Assembly: GCF_947581735.1 (NCBI RefSeq)
Contig: NZ_CANPVT010000022.1
Span: 57,104 to 121,103, forward strand
Source of the DNA: Candidatus Palauibacter soopunensis
Lineage (GTDB): Bacteria; Gemmatimonadota; Gemmatimonadetes; Palauibacterales; Palauibacteraceae
Reading direction: 5' to 3'
DNA length: 64,000 nt
In this document: piece by piece, positions 56,879 through 64,000 of the stretch
How positions within the stretch are numbered: position 1 is the first letter of the stretch
Layout: each line of letters begins with the position of its first letter
The notes under the pieces: model-generated
Told to the model about the DNA's origin: nothing
What the model saw: only the letters and a program-made list of their open reading frames with translations
Database searches by the model: none
Position numbers and translations under genes: made by a program

Positions 56879-56952
56879 CCCAAGTTGCGGGCGGGGCTCA
56901 ATGTGGCGTCATCGGGGACCGGCTTCAAGGTAATGGGCGGGTCCGGAGACGT
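56879..56952 (-). repeat. Composite repeat unit B, body of 74 bp
   Basis: The intact partner of 53451-53525. On the plus strand it begins CCCAAGTTGCGGGCGGGGCTC and ends GGGTCCGGAGACGT, running straight into palindromic copy 5, which shares its last five bases. It lies between the D-2-hydroxyacid dehydrogenase and the HicB-like remnant. Full element length with the palindrome is about 89 bp (56879-56967). Confidence 0.85.
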
Positions 56953-56967
56953 TCCCGCGGGAACGTC
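56948..56967. repeat. Palindromic repeat copy 5 (perfect, end of the composite unit)
   Basis: GACGTTCCCGCGGGAACGTC, 16 bases past the stop of the D-2-hydroxyacid dehydrogenase gene and fused to the 74-bp body. This is the copy that shows the full element. Confidence 0.95.
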
Positions 56968-56983
56968 GCGGCCAGTCCGGGGC

Positions 56984-58030
56984 TCAGTAGCCGCGGGTCT
57001 TGTCGACCTGGTTTTCGAGGGGGTCGCCGCGCTGGTAGTGGGAGATGTTGCGGACGATCAGGTCCGTCTCGCGCTCCCAGAAGCGGGCCGAGGTGCCGCC
57101 CACGTGGGGGGTGACGAGGACGTTCTCGAGGCCCCACAGAGGGTGGTCGGCCGGGAGGGGCTCGGTCTCGAACACGTCCAGCATCGCGCCACGCAGGTGT
57201 CCCGTCTCCAGCGCGTGGACGAGCGCGGTCTCATCCACAAGGGTGCCGCGGGCGAGGTTGATGAGCACGGCGCCCGGCTTCATGCGCGCCAGTTCCTCGG
57301 TGCCGAGAAGGCCCTCCGTCTCCGGCGTCTCGGGGGCGGTGAGGGCGACGAAGTCCGAGGACTCCAGGAGTTCCGGCAGATGGTCGGGCCCGTGCAGGCG
57401 GGTGAGCTCGGGGGGCTTCGGGCCGGCGGTGCGGCGAATGGCCTGAACTCGCATGCCCAGGGCGTGCGCGCGGCGGCCGAGCGCCGATCCGATGCCGCCG
57501 TAGCCGATGATGCCGAGCGAGGCCCCGGCCACCTCGCCGGCGGCGGGCGCGGCGTGCAGGGGGCTGCGGGGCGAGTTCAGCGCGGACTGGACCCACTCCC
57601 GCTCGCGCTGCGCCCGCACCGCGAGGTCCAGGCCGCGGACGAAGTACAGGATGCCGGCCATGGCATGGTCCGCCAGCGAGTCCGCGTACATGCCCGCCGA
57701 GTTCGTGAAGATGACGTCGCTCTCCCGCATCTCCTCGAAGAGCGAGTTCCGCGCCCCGGCCGCGCCCGAGTGGAACCAGCGCAGCCTGCGGGCGGCGCGG
57801 AAGACGTCCCGCCGGATCCCCCAGCCGCAGTAGACCTCGGCGTCGGCCACCGCTTCCAGAAGTTCCGGCGGCGTCACGCGCACGCCGTCGCCCGATGCCT
57901 CGAGCGCGACGCGCACCGACTCGATCTCCCACTCCGGGTCCAGGGCGCCGCGGATGCGTTCGAACGACCACTCCGGCATCGACCAGTGGGGGGTCTCCGG
58001 CGCGTACATCCAGATCACGAAGCGGCGCAA
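56984..58030 (-). CDS. D-2-hydroxyacid dehydrogenase family protein
   Basis: A 348-residue NAD-dependent dehydrogenase of the 2-hydroxyacid family. Rossmann motif GYGGIGSALGRR (about 177-188), catalytic Arg in NLARGTLVDE, Glu in DVFETEPLP and His in VTPHVGG are present. The substrate is a 2-keto acid such as phosphoglycerate, hydroxypyruvate or similar, not resolvable here. The start is TTG at 58030 with GGGAG 5 bases upstream; GTG 58018 and ATG 58009 follow. Confidence 0.85.
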   Translation of the reverse strand: MRRFVIWMYAPETPHWSMPEWSFERIRGALDPEWEIESVRVALEASGDGVRVTPPELLEAVADAEVYCGWGIRRDVFRAARRLRWFHSGAAGARNSLFEEMRESDVIFTNSAGMYADSLADHAMAGILYFVRGLDLAVRAQREREWVQSALNSPRSPLHAAPAAGEVAGASLGIIGYGGIGSALGRRAHALGMRVQAIRRTAGPKPPELTRLHGPDHLPELLESSDFVALTAPETPETEGLLGTEELARMKPGAVLINLARGTLVDETALVHALETGHLRGAMLDVFETEPLPADHPLWGLENVLVTPHVGGTSARFWERETDLIVRNISHYQRGDPLENQVDKTRGY

Positions 58031-58052
58031 GGCGACTCCCGGCGCTAGGGGC

Positions 58053-59129
58053 TCAGCCGCCGTCGCCCGCGGTGGCGGCCCCCGCGGTGGCGGCCGCGGC
58101 CAGCCCGGGCAGGTCGGCGTCCAGCGTGCGCGGGCCGACGCCCATGCGCTCGCGCACGACTTCCATCGTGCGGGCGGCCTCGGCGCGGGCCCGCTCCGCC
58201 CCCGCCGCCAGGATCTCGATCACCCGCTCCGGGTGCGCGCGCAGTTCCGCCGCGCGTTCGCGCACCGGCGCGAGTTCCTCGGCCACGTTGTCCGTGAGCT
58301 GCCGCTTGCAGGCGACGCAACCGATCCCCGCCGTCTGGCAGAGGATCTCAATCTCGGCACGGTCCGCCGGATCCGTGAAGAACTCGTGCAGGGCGAAGAC
58401 GTTGCACACGTGCGGGTTGCCGGGATCGTCCTTCCGCACCCGCGCCGGGTCCGTGACCGCCGTGCGCAGCCGCGCCCACAGTTCGTCCGGCTCGGCGACC
58501 ATCCGCACCGTGTTGTCCTTCGACTTCGACATCTTCGCCACGCCGTCGAGCCCGCGGACGCGAGCCCCCGTCCCCACCAGCGTCTCCGGTTCCGGGAAGA
58601 AGTCCCCGAAGCGCCCGTTCCAGCGCCGCGCCACCTCCCGCGACAGTTCCAGGTGCTGGCGCTGGTCTTCTCCCACCGGCACGAAGTGCGCCCGGTAGAG
58701 GAGGATGTCGGCCGCCTGCAGCACCGGGTAGTTGAGGAGACCCGCGTTCACCGACTCCCGACCCTGCGATTTCTCCTTGTACTGCGTCATCCGCCCCAGA
58801 TCGCCCACCGGGGTGACCGTGTTGAACAGCCACTGGAGTTCGCTGTGGTAGGGGACGTGCGACTGCGCGAAGAGCGTGCAGCGTTCCGGGTCGATCCCCG
58901 AGGCCACGAGCGACACCGTGAGATCGAACACGCGCCGCAGCAGATCCTCGCGCTCGTACTCGCGCGTGATCGCGTGCAGGTCGACGATGCAGTAGTAGCA
59001 CTCGTATTCGTCGACCATCGCCGCCCAGCGCCGGAACACCCCGAGATAGTTCCCGAGATGCGCGTGCCCCGTCGGCTGGATCCCGCTGAACACGCGCTTG
59101 CGCGGCCCCGAAGGGGCCCGGTCGGTCAT
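58053..59129 (-). CDS. trpS: Tryptophan-tRNA ligase
   Basis: TrpS charges tRNA-Trp. The 358-residue sequence has the HIGH-class motif GHAHLGNYLG, MTQYKEKSQ, and AKMSKSKDN as KMSKS. A C-terminal Ala/Gly-rich tail of about 25 residues is beyond the usual 330. The ATG at 59129 overlaps the stop of the upstream coiled-coil gene by 4 bases (ATGA). Confidence 0.96.
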   Translation of the reverse strand: MTDRAPSGPRKRVFSGIQPTGHAHLGNYLGVFRRWAAMVDEYECYYCIVDLHAITREYEREDLLRRVFDLTVSLVASGIDPERCTLFAQSHVPYHSELQWLFNTVTPVGDLGRMTQYKEKSQGRESVNAGLLNYPVLQAADILLYRAHFVPVGEDQRQHLELSREVARRWNGRFGDFFPEPETLVGTGARVRGLDGVAKMSKSKDNTVRMVAEPDELWARLRTAVTDPARVRKDDPGNPHVCNVFALHEFFTDPADRAEIEILCQTAGIGCVACKRQLTDNVAEELAPVRERAAELRAHPERVIEILAAGAERARAEAARTMEVVRERMGVGPRTLDADLPGLAAAATAGAATAGDGG

Positions 59130-59527
59130 TGCGCGCCGACCTCCAGAGTCTCGTGCGCACGGATCGGCTCGCCCCGTCCCCGGATCTCCTCGCGAAGGGC
59201 CGCGATTTCCTCGCGAAGTTCCTCGCGAAGAGCAGAAATTTCCTCGCGAAATTCCGCGCGAAGAGCAGCAATTTCCTCGCGAAATTCCTCGCGAAGAGCC
59301 GCCACGTCCTCGCGAATGGCCACCATGTCCTCGCGGAGGGCTACAACGTCCTCCCGAAGATCCTGGACCTGGACCTCGACGCGCGACACGCGGGTGACGA
59401 GTTCGAGTTGCGTCGCGTGAAGGGCGTTCGTCCGTTCCCACAGGAGAGAGAAGCCTCCCGCCACGATCATGAGCGCGAGGGTGAGCGAGAGGCTGAGGTT
59501 CCACCGCGTGATCATGATCCCGTTCAT
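59126..59527 (-). CDS. Membrane-anchored coiled-coil protein
   Basis: A 133-residue protein: short cytoplasmic start, one membrane helix (about 9-27, WNLSLSLTLALMIVAGGFSL), then a long coiled coil (about 30-115) of repeated blocks such as REDVVALREDMVAIRED and EEFREEIAALRAEFREEI. The DNA shows the same repetition as TTCCTCGCGAA units around 59195-59300, so slippage has shaped it. Start may be 59527 or 59515. No recognised function; its stop overlaps trpS. Confidence 0.65.
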   Translation of the reverse strand: MNGIMITRWNLSLSLTLALMIVAGGFSLLWERTNALHATQLELVTRVSRVEVQVQDLREDVVALREDMVAIREDVAALREEFREEIAALRAEFREEISALREELREEIAALREEIRGRGEPIRAHETLEVGAQ

Positions 59528-59552
59528 CCGGTGAACGTAACCGGTCGACGCG

Positions 59553-60683
59553 TCAGCCGTAACTCGGGGACGCCCGGTGGGCGGCGTGGGCTTGGAGGAT
59601 GGCTTCTACGAGGGGGGCGGGGCCGAAGCGGATGGGGTCGGTGGCGGGGAGGCCGGTGACGTCGCGGGCGTGGCGGACGGCGGCGCGGGCGTCGTCGTCG
59701 GAGATGTCGTAGGTCGCGAGGGAGACGCCGATCACGCGGCCGGGGACGTCGGGGCAGGCCCAGGCGAGCGCGTCCTCGTAGCGGCGGATCACCTCGTCCA
59801 GGTCCGGGAGCACGACCCAACTGTGGTTGCCGCCGTAGATGCGGGGGCGGCTCGGCATCCAGGTGAGGATCATCGCGTGCGGCAGCGTGCCGTGCAGGAG
59901 GCCGTGCGTGACGCCGGAGTAGCCCGGGTGCATGAGCGACCCCTGGCCTTCGACGAGGACGATGTCGACGCCCTCGCCGTCCTCGCCCCGCGCCGCCTCG
60001 AGCGTGAGGCGTTCGGCGGCGCCGGAGATGAAGTCCGACACCACCGCGTCGACCGCGATGCCCGTGCCGGCGATGAGGATCCCCGTCTGTCCCGTGGCCG
60101 CGAAGCCGGCGCGCACCCCCCGGGCCTGCAGCGCGCGCTGCAGTTCCAGCGAAACCGTCATCTTCCCGGTGTTGCAGTCCGTGCCGACCGTGAGCACGCG
60201 GAACGCGTCGGTCCCCATGGCCCGGCCCGCCCCCACCGGCAGGTCCGGGGGCGGTTTGCGGAGGTCGAACAGCGTACACCCGTGCCGCTCCGCCAGCGCC
60301 GCCAGCTCGGGATCGTTGCAGAGGAAGAAGTGAAGGCCGCTGATGATGTCGAGTCCCTCCTCGAGCGCGGCCACGAGCACCGCGCGCCACGCCTCGGGGA
60401 GCTGCCCTCCCTGGGGCGCGATCCCCACGAGGAGGGCTTCAGGTCGGGGTTCCGTCGCGAGCGCCTCGGCGAAGGTCGCGACGATGGGGATGTCGCCGCC
60501 GAAGCCCAGCGTCTCCTCCACCGTGCGGCCGGCGAAGCGGGAGTCGATGACGGCATTCACCCGCTCCGGCTGGTAGCGCACGGCGGACGAGGCGGTCTTC
60601 GCCGTCTCGACCCCGAAGGCCCCCTCCGCGAGAATCGCGAGCCGAGAGGAGGAAAGCCGCTTCCGCCCCGGGCCCGGGCTCAT
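59553..60683 (-). CDS. DUF1611 family protein (DgcN-like)
   Basis: A 376-residue DUF1611 protein. It has an N-terminal Rossmann-like domain (LAILAEGAFG to about 130) and a P-loop-like region (about 165-180, VGTDCNTGKMTVSLEL), with a conserved GTLPHAMILTWMPSRPRIYGG segment. A related protein, DgcN, is a D-glutamate N-acetyltransferase acting with the epimerase-like DgcA; no DgcA is visible here, so that role is only a suggestion. The ATG overlaps the pspA stop by 4 bases. Confidence 0.75.
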   Translation of the reverse strand: MSPGPGRKRLSSSRLAILAEGAFGVETAKTASSAVRYQPERVNAVIDSRFAGRTVEETLGFGGDIPIVATFAEALATEPRPEALLVGIAPQGGQLPEAWRAVLVAALEEGLDIISGLHFFLCNDPELAALAERHGCTLFDLRKPPPDLPVGAGRAMGTDAFRVLTVGTDCNTGKMTVSLELQRALQARGVRAGFAATGQTGILIAGTGIAVDAVVSDFISGAAERLTLEAARGEDGEGVDIVLVEGQGSLMHPGYSGVTHGLLHGTLPHAMILTWMPSRPRIYGGNHSWVVLPDLDEVIRRYEDALAWACPDVPGRVIGVSLATYDISDDDARAAVRHARDVTGLPATDPIRFGPAPLVEAILQAHAAHRASPSYG

Positions 60684-61534
60684 TCGCTCTCGGCCCGCTC
60701 CGTCTCGCCGGACTCGCCCAGCAGTTCGAGGAGTTCCGCCTCGGGGATCTCTTCCACGTCATCCCCGCCGGCGGCGTCACCCGCGTCCGACCCGGCATCC
60801 GCCTCGGCGTCCTCGCCGGAGCCGAGCGCCTTCACCTCCTCGGGCTCGGCGGAGGGGAGGAGGCCCATGGAGGCCTTCATCTCCAGCAGCTTGTCCTCCA
60901 CGGCGGCGTCGCCCCCCGCCTCCAGCGCCTTGAACTCGCTGAGCAGCGTGTCGCCGGTGAGTTCCTCGGTGACCTCGGCGCTCGCGAGCGCCTGGCGCTC
61001 CGCCTGCTCGATCTTCTCGGTCATCTGGTCGAAGGCGCGGAAGGCGCTCTTGTCGTGGAGCCCCTGCATCGTGTCGTGGATGCGCTTCTGGGCCTCCGCG
61101 CGCTTCTGCTTCGCGATGAGGAGGTTCTTCTTGCGCTTCGCCTCCTCGATCTTCGCGTTCAGCTGGCGCAGCGAGTCCTTGAGCTTCTCCGTCTCGTTGC
61201 GGTGGTTCTGCCACTGCGCCTCCAGCTCGCGCGCGTGCTCCGCGTGCTCCTGCCCGCGCACGAGCGCCTGGCGCGCGAGGTCGTCGCGGCCCTCGCGGAT
61301 CGCGAGCCGCGCCCGCCGCTCCCACTCCTGCGCCGTCGAGCGCGACTCCTCGAACTGCGCCCGCAGCTTGCGCTCGTCGGCGATCGCGACCGCGACCTCC
61401 TGCTTCGCCTGCGCGAGCTGGCGGCGCATGTCCTCGATGATCGTGGTGAGCATCTTCTCGGGATTCTCGGCCCGAGCGATGAGGTCGTTGAGGTTCGATC
61501 GAATCAGCCGTGAAAGACGGTCCAGGACACCCAT
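60680..61534 (-). CDS. PspA/IM30 family protein with an acidic tail
   Basis: PspA/Vipp1 proteins form scaffolds on stressed inner membranes. The 284-residue chain has the N-terminal amphipathic helix MGVLDRLSRLIRSNLNDLIARAENPEKML and long helical stretches with LNAKIEEAKRKKNLLIAKQKRAEAQKRI. The end (about 225-284) is an added acidic tail with EDAEADAGSDAGDAAGG, not usual in E. coli PspA. ATG 61534 is the family start; an upstream in-frame ATG at 61600 is not used. Coupled to the DUF1611 gene. Confidence 0.9.
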   Translation of the reverse strand: MGVLDRLSRLIRSNLNDLIARAENPEKMLTTIIEDMRRQLAQAKQEVAVAIADERKLRAQFEESRSTAQEWERRARLAIREGRDDLARQALVRGQEHAEHARELEAQWQNHRNETEKLKDSLRQLNAKIEEAKRKKNLLIAKQKRAEAQKRIHDTMQGLHDKSAFRAFDQMTEKIEQAERQALASAEVTEELTGDTLLSEFKALEAGGDAAVEDKLLEMKASMGLLPSAEPEEVKALGSGEDAEADAGSDAGDAAGGDDVEEIPEAELLELLGESGETERAESE

Positions 61535-61563
61535 GGTGTATGCTCGTTTCCTGTGCTTGCTCT

Positions 61564-61968
61564 TCAGTCGGTCGATATGTCGGCGGTGAGACTGTCCCAA
61601 TGGGACGTCAGCGCCAGCGTGAGGCTCTCGAGCGTGGCGCGGAACTCCGAGAAGTCGAGGTTTTCGAGCTCCAGCGTGTCGCTCAGGATGACCTCTCCGT
61701 CCTCGAGGCCGTACGCCCCGTGGATGAGGTCCACCGCGTTCAGCTCCAGGAGCCTCCGGTAGAGCGCAAGCTGGTCCTCATCGTCGATCGGGAGGTCGCG
61801 GATGTCCGCGCGACACACGAGAACGGGCGGCTGGTAGTTCACCAGAATCCTCGGCTGCCGCTCCGCGCTCGCTCCGTTGGGGTGGACGATCCACAGTCCC
61901 TCGTCGAGTTCCTGATAGTCCGCTTCGGTGCGGATGAGGAAGCTCTCTATGTCTTCTCTGTTCAGCAT
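61564..61968 (-). CDS. YbjN/CesT-like domain protein
   Basis: A 134-residue alpha/beta protein. MLNREDIESFLIRTEADYQELDEGLWIVHP, a central sheet VLVCRADIRDLPIDDEDQLALYRRLLELNAVDLIHGAYGLEDGEVIL and a C-terminal helix match the YbjN/type III chaperone fold. In this group of bacteria such genes often lie beside pspA. It probably acts as a chaperone or sensor within the membrane-stress cluster. Its first base is shared with the stop of the upstream membrane protein gene. Confidence 0.7.
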   Translation of the reverse strand: MLNREDIESFLIRTEADYQELDEGLWIVHPNGASAERQPRILVNYQPPVLVCRADIRDLPIDDEDQLALYRRLLELNAVDLIHGAYGLEDGEVILSDTLELENLDFSEFRATLESLTLALTSHWDSLTADISTD

Positions 61969-62261
61969 CAGCTCGGTCCCCGCAGTCGTGAATCGGGTCG
62001 CCCTTCCGGGCGAGACTCATCCGATGGCGCCCCGCCCGCGAGTCCGCCGCCCTCGAGGAGGCGGGTCATGAAGCGCTGCTCCTCCGTCAACTGGTCCACC
62101 TGGCTCGCCAGCAGCGAGACATGTTCGCGCAGACGCTCGATCTCGTCGTCCCGGCCGGGTTCCACCGGCGTGGGCGAGGGGCGGGCCGCGAACCACTTCT
62201 GGGCCACTTCCCCGAACGTGACGAGCGCCACGATGATGATGATGAAGACGAAGACGCTCAT
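61968..62261 (-). CDS. PspB-like single-pass membrane protein
   Basis: A 97-residue protein beginning with a membrane helix (MSVFVFIIIIVALVTFGEVAQKWF), then a short coiled coil (DDEIERLREHVSLLASQVDQLTEEQRFM), then a polar tail. The helix plus coiled coil is the layout of PspB. It overlaps the YbjN-like gene by one base. With pspA it probably forms the envelope-stress cluster. Start at 62261 rather than a longer frame to 62288. Confidence 0.7.
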   Translation of the reverse strand: MSVFVFIIIIVALVTFGEVAQKWFAARPSPTPVEPGRDDEIERLREHVSLLASQVDQLTEEQRFMTRLLEGGGLAGGAPSDESRPEGRPDSRLRGPS

Positions 62262-62638
62262 CGCCGTCCTTGCCGCAACTGGTACCACCCGGAACCGGCC
62301 ACCATCGGCGAACCGAACCTACGAGGCCGCCCGTACCGGAGTTTCCCGCGGGCGGCCGCGCGAACGGCCGGCGGCGGGCCATGATAACGCCGGGGCTCGC
62401 GCCACGGAACCCGCAGACGAATTCGAAGGGGCCGGCGTCCGGAATAAGCGCTCTCGGCCGCGTTCGTGCGCGCGAAGCCGGGATGTCGCCGCAACGTCGC
62501 CAATACGCAGCTACTTGTCGCTCACGGATCGCACGTGGTCGACTATGATATATTGTTCTCGTGCGGGACCAGACCGTGCGGCTCGGTGAATAGACTTCCA
62601 CGACCATCCGAAGTGCGGCGCGGCTCTATTTGTAGGGA
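62262..62638. other. 377-base gap before the integrase
   Basis: No gene is supported here. The first part is GC-rich upstream of the PspB-like gene. From about 62505 it becomes AT-richer (GACTATGATATATTG at 62541-62555), probably the integrase promoter, but no well-spaced -35 was found. Confidence 0.4.
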
Positions 62639-63871
62639 ATGATAGACTTGACCTCCTCTCCCGTTCCGGCCCGAAAAGGGAAGCCGGCCCGAAAAGGGAA
62701 GCCCAAGGGCCGCCATCCGGACAAGGCGCTCTCGGCCCAGTTCGTCCGCGCGGCACCGCCGGGCCGGTACTGCGACGGCAACACGCTGTACCTGTTCGTC
62801 CAGGAGAGCGGAGCCCGGAGTTGGGTCCAGCGCCTCGTCATCCGCGGGCGGCGCCACGACCTCGGACTCGGCAGCGCCGCGCTCGTCTCGCTGGCCGAGG
62901 CCCGGGTGAGGGCGCGGGCGAACCGCAAGCTCGCCCGCGAGGGCGGCGACCCCATGGCGGAGAGGCGGCGCGCCCGGGACGTGCCCAGCTTCGCCGAAGC
63001 GGCCGCGCGGGTCCTGGCACAGAAGCAGCCCGGCTGGCGCAGCGAGAAACACGGAAGGGACTGGATGTCGAGCCTTGAGCGGTACGCCTTCCCGCGCATC
63101 GGCAAGGTGTCGGTGTCGGAGGTAACGAGCGCCGATTTGCTTGAGATCCTCTCTCCCATCTGGTACACGAAGGCGGCCACCGCCCGGGTCGTGCTGCAGC
63201 GCATGCGCTCGGTGCTGGACTGGGCGATGGCGATGGAGTTCCGAACCGGCAACCCCTGCGACCAGCTCCGGCCGGTGCTCGGCTCGCAGCACCGCGTGAT
63301 ACGGCACATGCCGGCTCTGCCTCACCGGGACGTCGCAGCGGCCATCCGGGCGGTGCGAGGAACGAGCCGGTCGCCCGCCGGCCCGCTCGCGTTCGAGTTC
63401 CTTGTGCTGACGGCGGCGCGATGGGGCGAGGTGCGGTGGGCCGAGTGGGGGGAGATCGATGACGGCGCCAGGGTGTGGACCGTTCCCGCGGCACGCATGA
63501 AGGCGAAGCGCGAGCATCGCGTGCCGCTGTGCCGCCGCGCCCTGGAGATCCTCGACCGGGCGCGAGCGCTCGACGACCGCAGTCCGTTCGTGTTCACCCG
63601 CGGCGGCGCGAAGCCGCTGTCGGAGAAAACGCTGCGCCGGCTCCTGAAGAAGCAGGAGATCGCGGCGGTGCCGCACGGCTTTCGGTCGAGCTTCCGGGAC
63701 TGGGCGGCCGAGAAAACGGATCATCCCCGCGAGGTCGTCGAGGCGGCCCTGGCGCACGTCGTGCAGAACAGGGTCGAGGCCGCATACCGGCGCACGGACC
63801 TGTTCGAGCGCCGCCGCCACCTCATGAACGACTGGGCCGCCTACCTGGCCGACGACCGGAGTCGCGATTGA
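62639..63871 (+). CDS. P4-type tyrosine recombinase (integrase)
   Basis: A 410-residue tyrosine integrase. The N-terminal DUF4102-like domain (about 30-110, APPGRYCDGNTLYLFVQESGARSWVQRLVIRGRR) and SAM-like core (about 125-210) precede the catalytic domain. Catalytic residues: Arg261 (TAARWGEV), His346 and Arg349 (HGFRSSFR), His373 (ALAHV) and Tyr383 (AAYRRTDLF). Such integrases insert islands at tRNA or other sites. The first 15 codons hold a duplicated ARKGKP from a 15-bp tandem repeat at 62671-62700. ATG 62639 has AGGG beside it. Confidence 0.92.
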   Translation: MIDLTSSPVPARKGKPARKGKPKGRHPDKALSAQFVRAAPPGRYCDGNTLYLFVQESGARSWVQRLVIRGRRHDLGLGSAALVSLAEARVRARANRKLAREGGDPMAERRRARDVPSFAEAAARVLAQKQPGWRSEKHGRDWMSSLERYAFPRIGKVSVSEVTSADLLEILSPIWYTKAATARVVLQRMRSVLDWAMAMEFRTGNPCDQLRPVLGSQHRVIRHMPALPHRDVAAAIRAVRGTSRSPAGPLAFEFLVLTAARWGEVRWAEWGEIDDGARVWTVPAARMKAKREHRVPLCRRALEILDRARALDDRSPFVFTRGGAKPLSEKTLRRLLKKQEIAAVPHGFRSSFRDWAAEKTDHPREVVEAALAHVVQNRVEAAYRRTDLFERRRHLMNDWAAYLADDRSRD

Positions 63872-64000
63872 GGGGTCGAATGAGGTAACAACGACCGTCA
63901 ACGAATCATCAAGTCGTTTATAATCAGCGATTTACGATTGCAAATCCGTTGTCACTATCACAGCCGCCGACGCTGCGGGCCTCCAGGCCAACCAGGGCTT
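63872..64000. other. AT-rich segment after the integrase, possible island edge
   Basis: GC content falls sharply after 63872, with TCGTTTATAATCAGCG and TTTACGATTGC at 63913-63940, then returns to GC-rich sequence. This may be the attachment region or the start of acquired DNA beyond the window. No repeat of it occurs elsewhere that I could see. Confidence 0.35.

Noticed and set aside
59195..59300. Repeated TTCCTCGCGAA units, resembling a CRISPR or tandem repeat locus
   Set aside because: They are in frame in a coiled-coil gene and encode the heptad-like blocks; no unique spacers of constant length.

Overview
This is a GC-rich, densely coded chromosomal segment. Its gene style fits a Gemmatimonadota-like bacterium: secreted lipoprotein hydrolases, NHL/six-bladed beta-propeller proteins, M14 and S9 peptidases, a TonB-dependent receptor and BlaI/M56 regulators. 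It may resemble the marine or sponge-associated lineages. The phylum is an inference from this gene content, not a measurement. Many genes start with GTG or TTG and adjacent genes often overlap by 4 bases (ATGA or GTGA), so translational coupling is common.

Layout. 1-13.8 kb: exported hydrolases (PD40 propeller lipoprotein, CocE-type hydrolase with a serine beta-lactamase-like hydrolase, Tat-exported amidase followed by a deoxyhypusine-synthase-like protein, an exported SurE), the divergent feoA/feoB iron uptake pair with a Fur-like operator between them, a DinB protein and a Tat-exported amine oxidase. 13.8-24.7 kb: two paralogous beta-propeller proteins flank a metallo-beta-lactamase-fold protein with a His/Glu-rich tail; one propeller is the third gene of a blaI-M56-propeller operon. 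An S9 peptidase and an AbrB/PIN toxin-antitoxin pair follow. 24.8-31.2 kb: an SDR dehydrogenase coupled to a fused hydantoinase A-B protein, then hipBA with a large palindromic operator. 31.2-45.3 kb: surface and secreted proteins (Calx-beta/LRR/metalloprotease, M14 peptidase, cell-wall amidase, beta-barrel, TonB receptor, GH113-like glycosidase), tRNA-Lys, an orphan AbrB protein and a methyltransferase. 45.2-51.3 kb: the conserved block ffh-rpsP-rimM-trmD-rplS-rnhB plus purA. 51.3-62.3 kb: Fic protein, DapA-like aldolase, a one-piece sensor kinase/response regulator/DNA-binding protein, a D-2-hydroxyacid dehydrogenase, trpS, and a cluster of PspA, a YbjN-like protein, a PspB-like membrane protein and a DUF1611 enzyme. 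62.6-64 kb: a P4-type tyrosine integrase at what is probably the edge of a genomic island.

The most unusual signal is not a gene. The 20-bp perfect palindrome GACGTTCCCGCGGGAACGTC occurs four times exactly and once with a decayed arm. Four copies lie a few bases after stop codons. The fifth is inserted in frame in the linker of the hydantoinase fusion. One copy is the end of a longer composite unit whose 74-75-bp body is repeated 3.4 kb away across the stop codon of the sensor kinase gene. Two copies lie beside what look like broken toxin-antitoxin genes. I read this as a small dispersed, non-autonomous repeat family.
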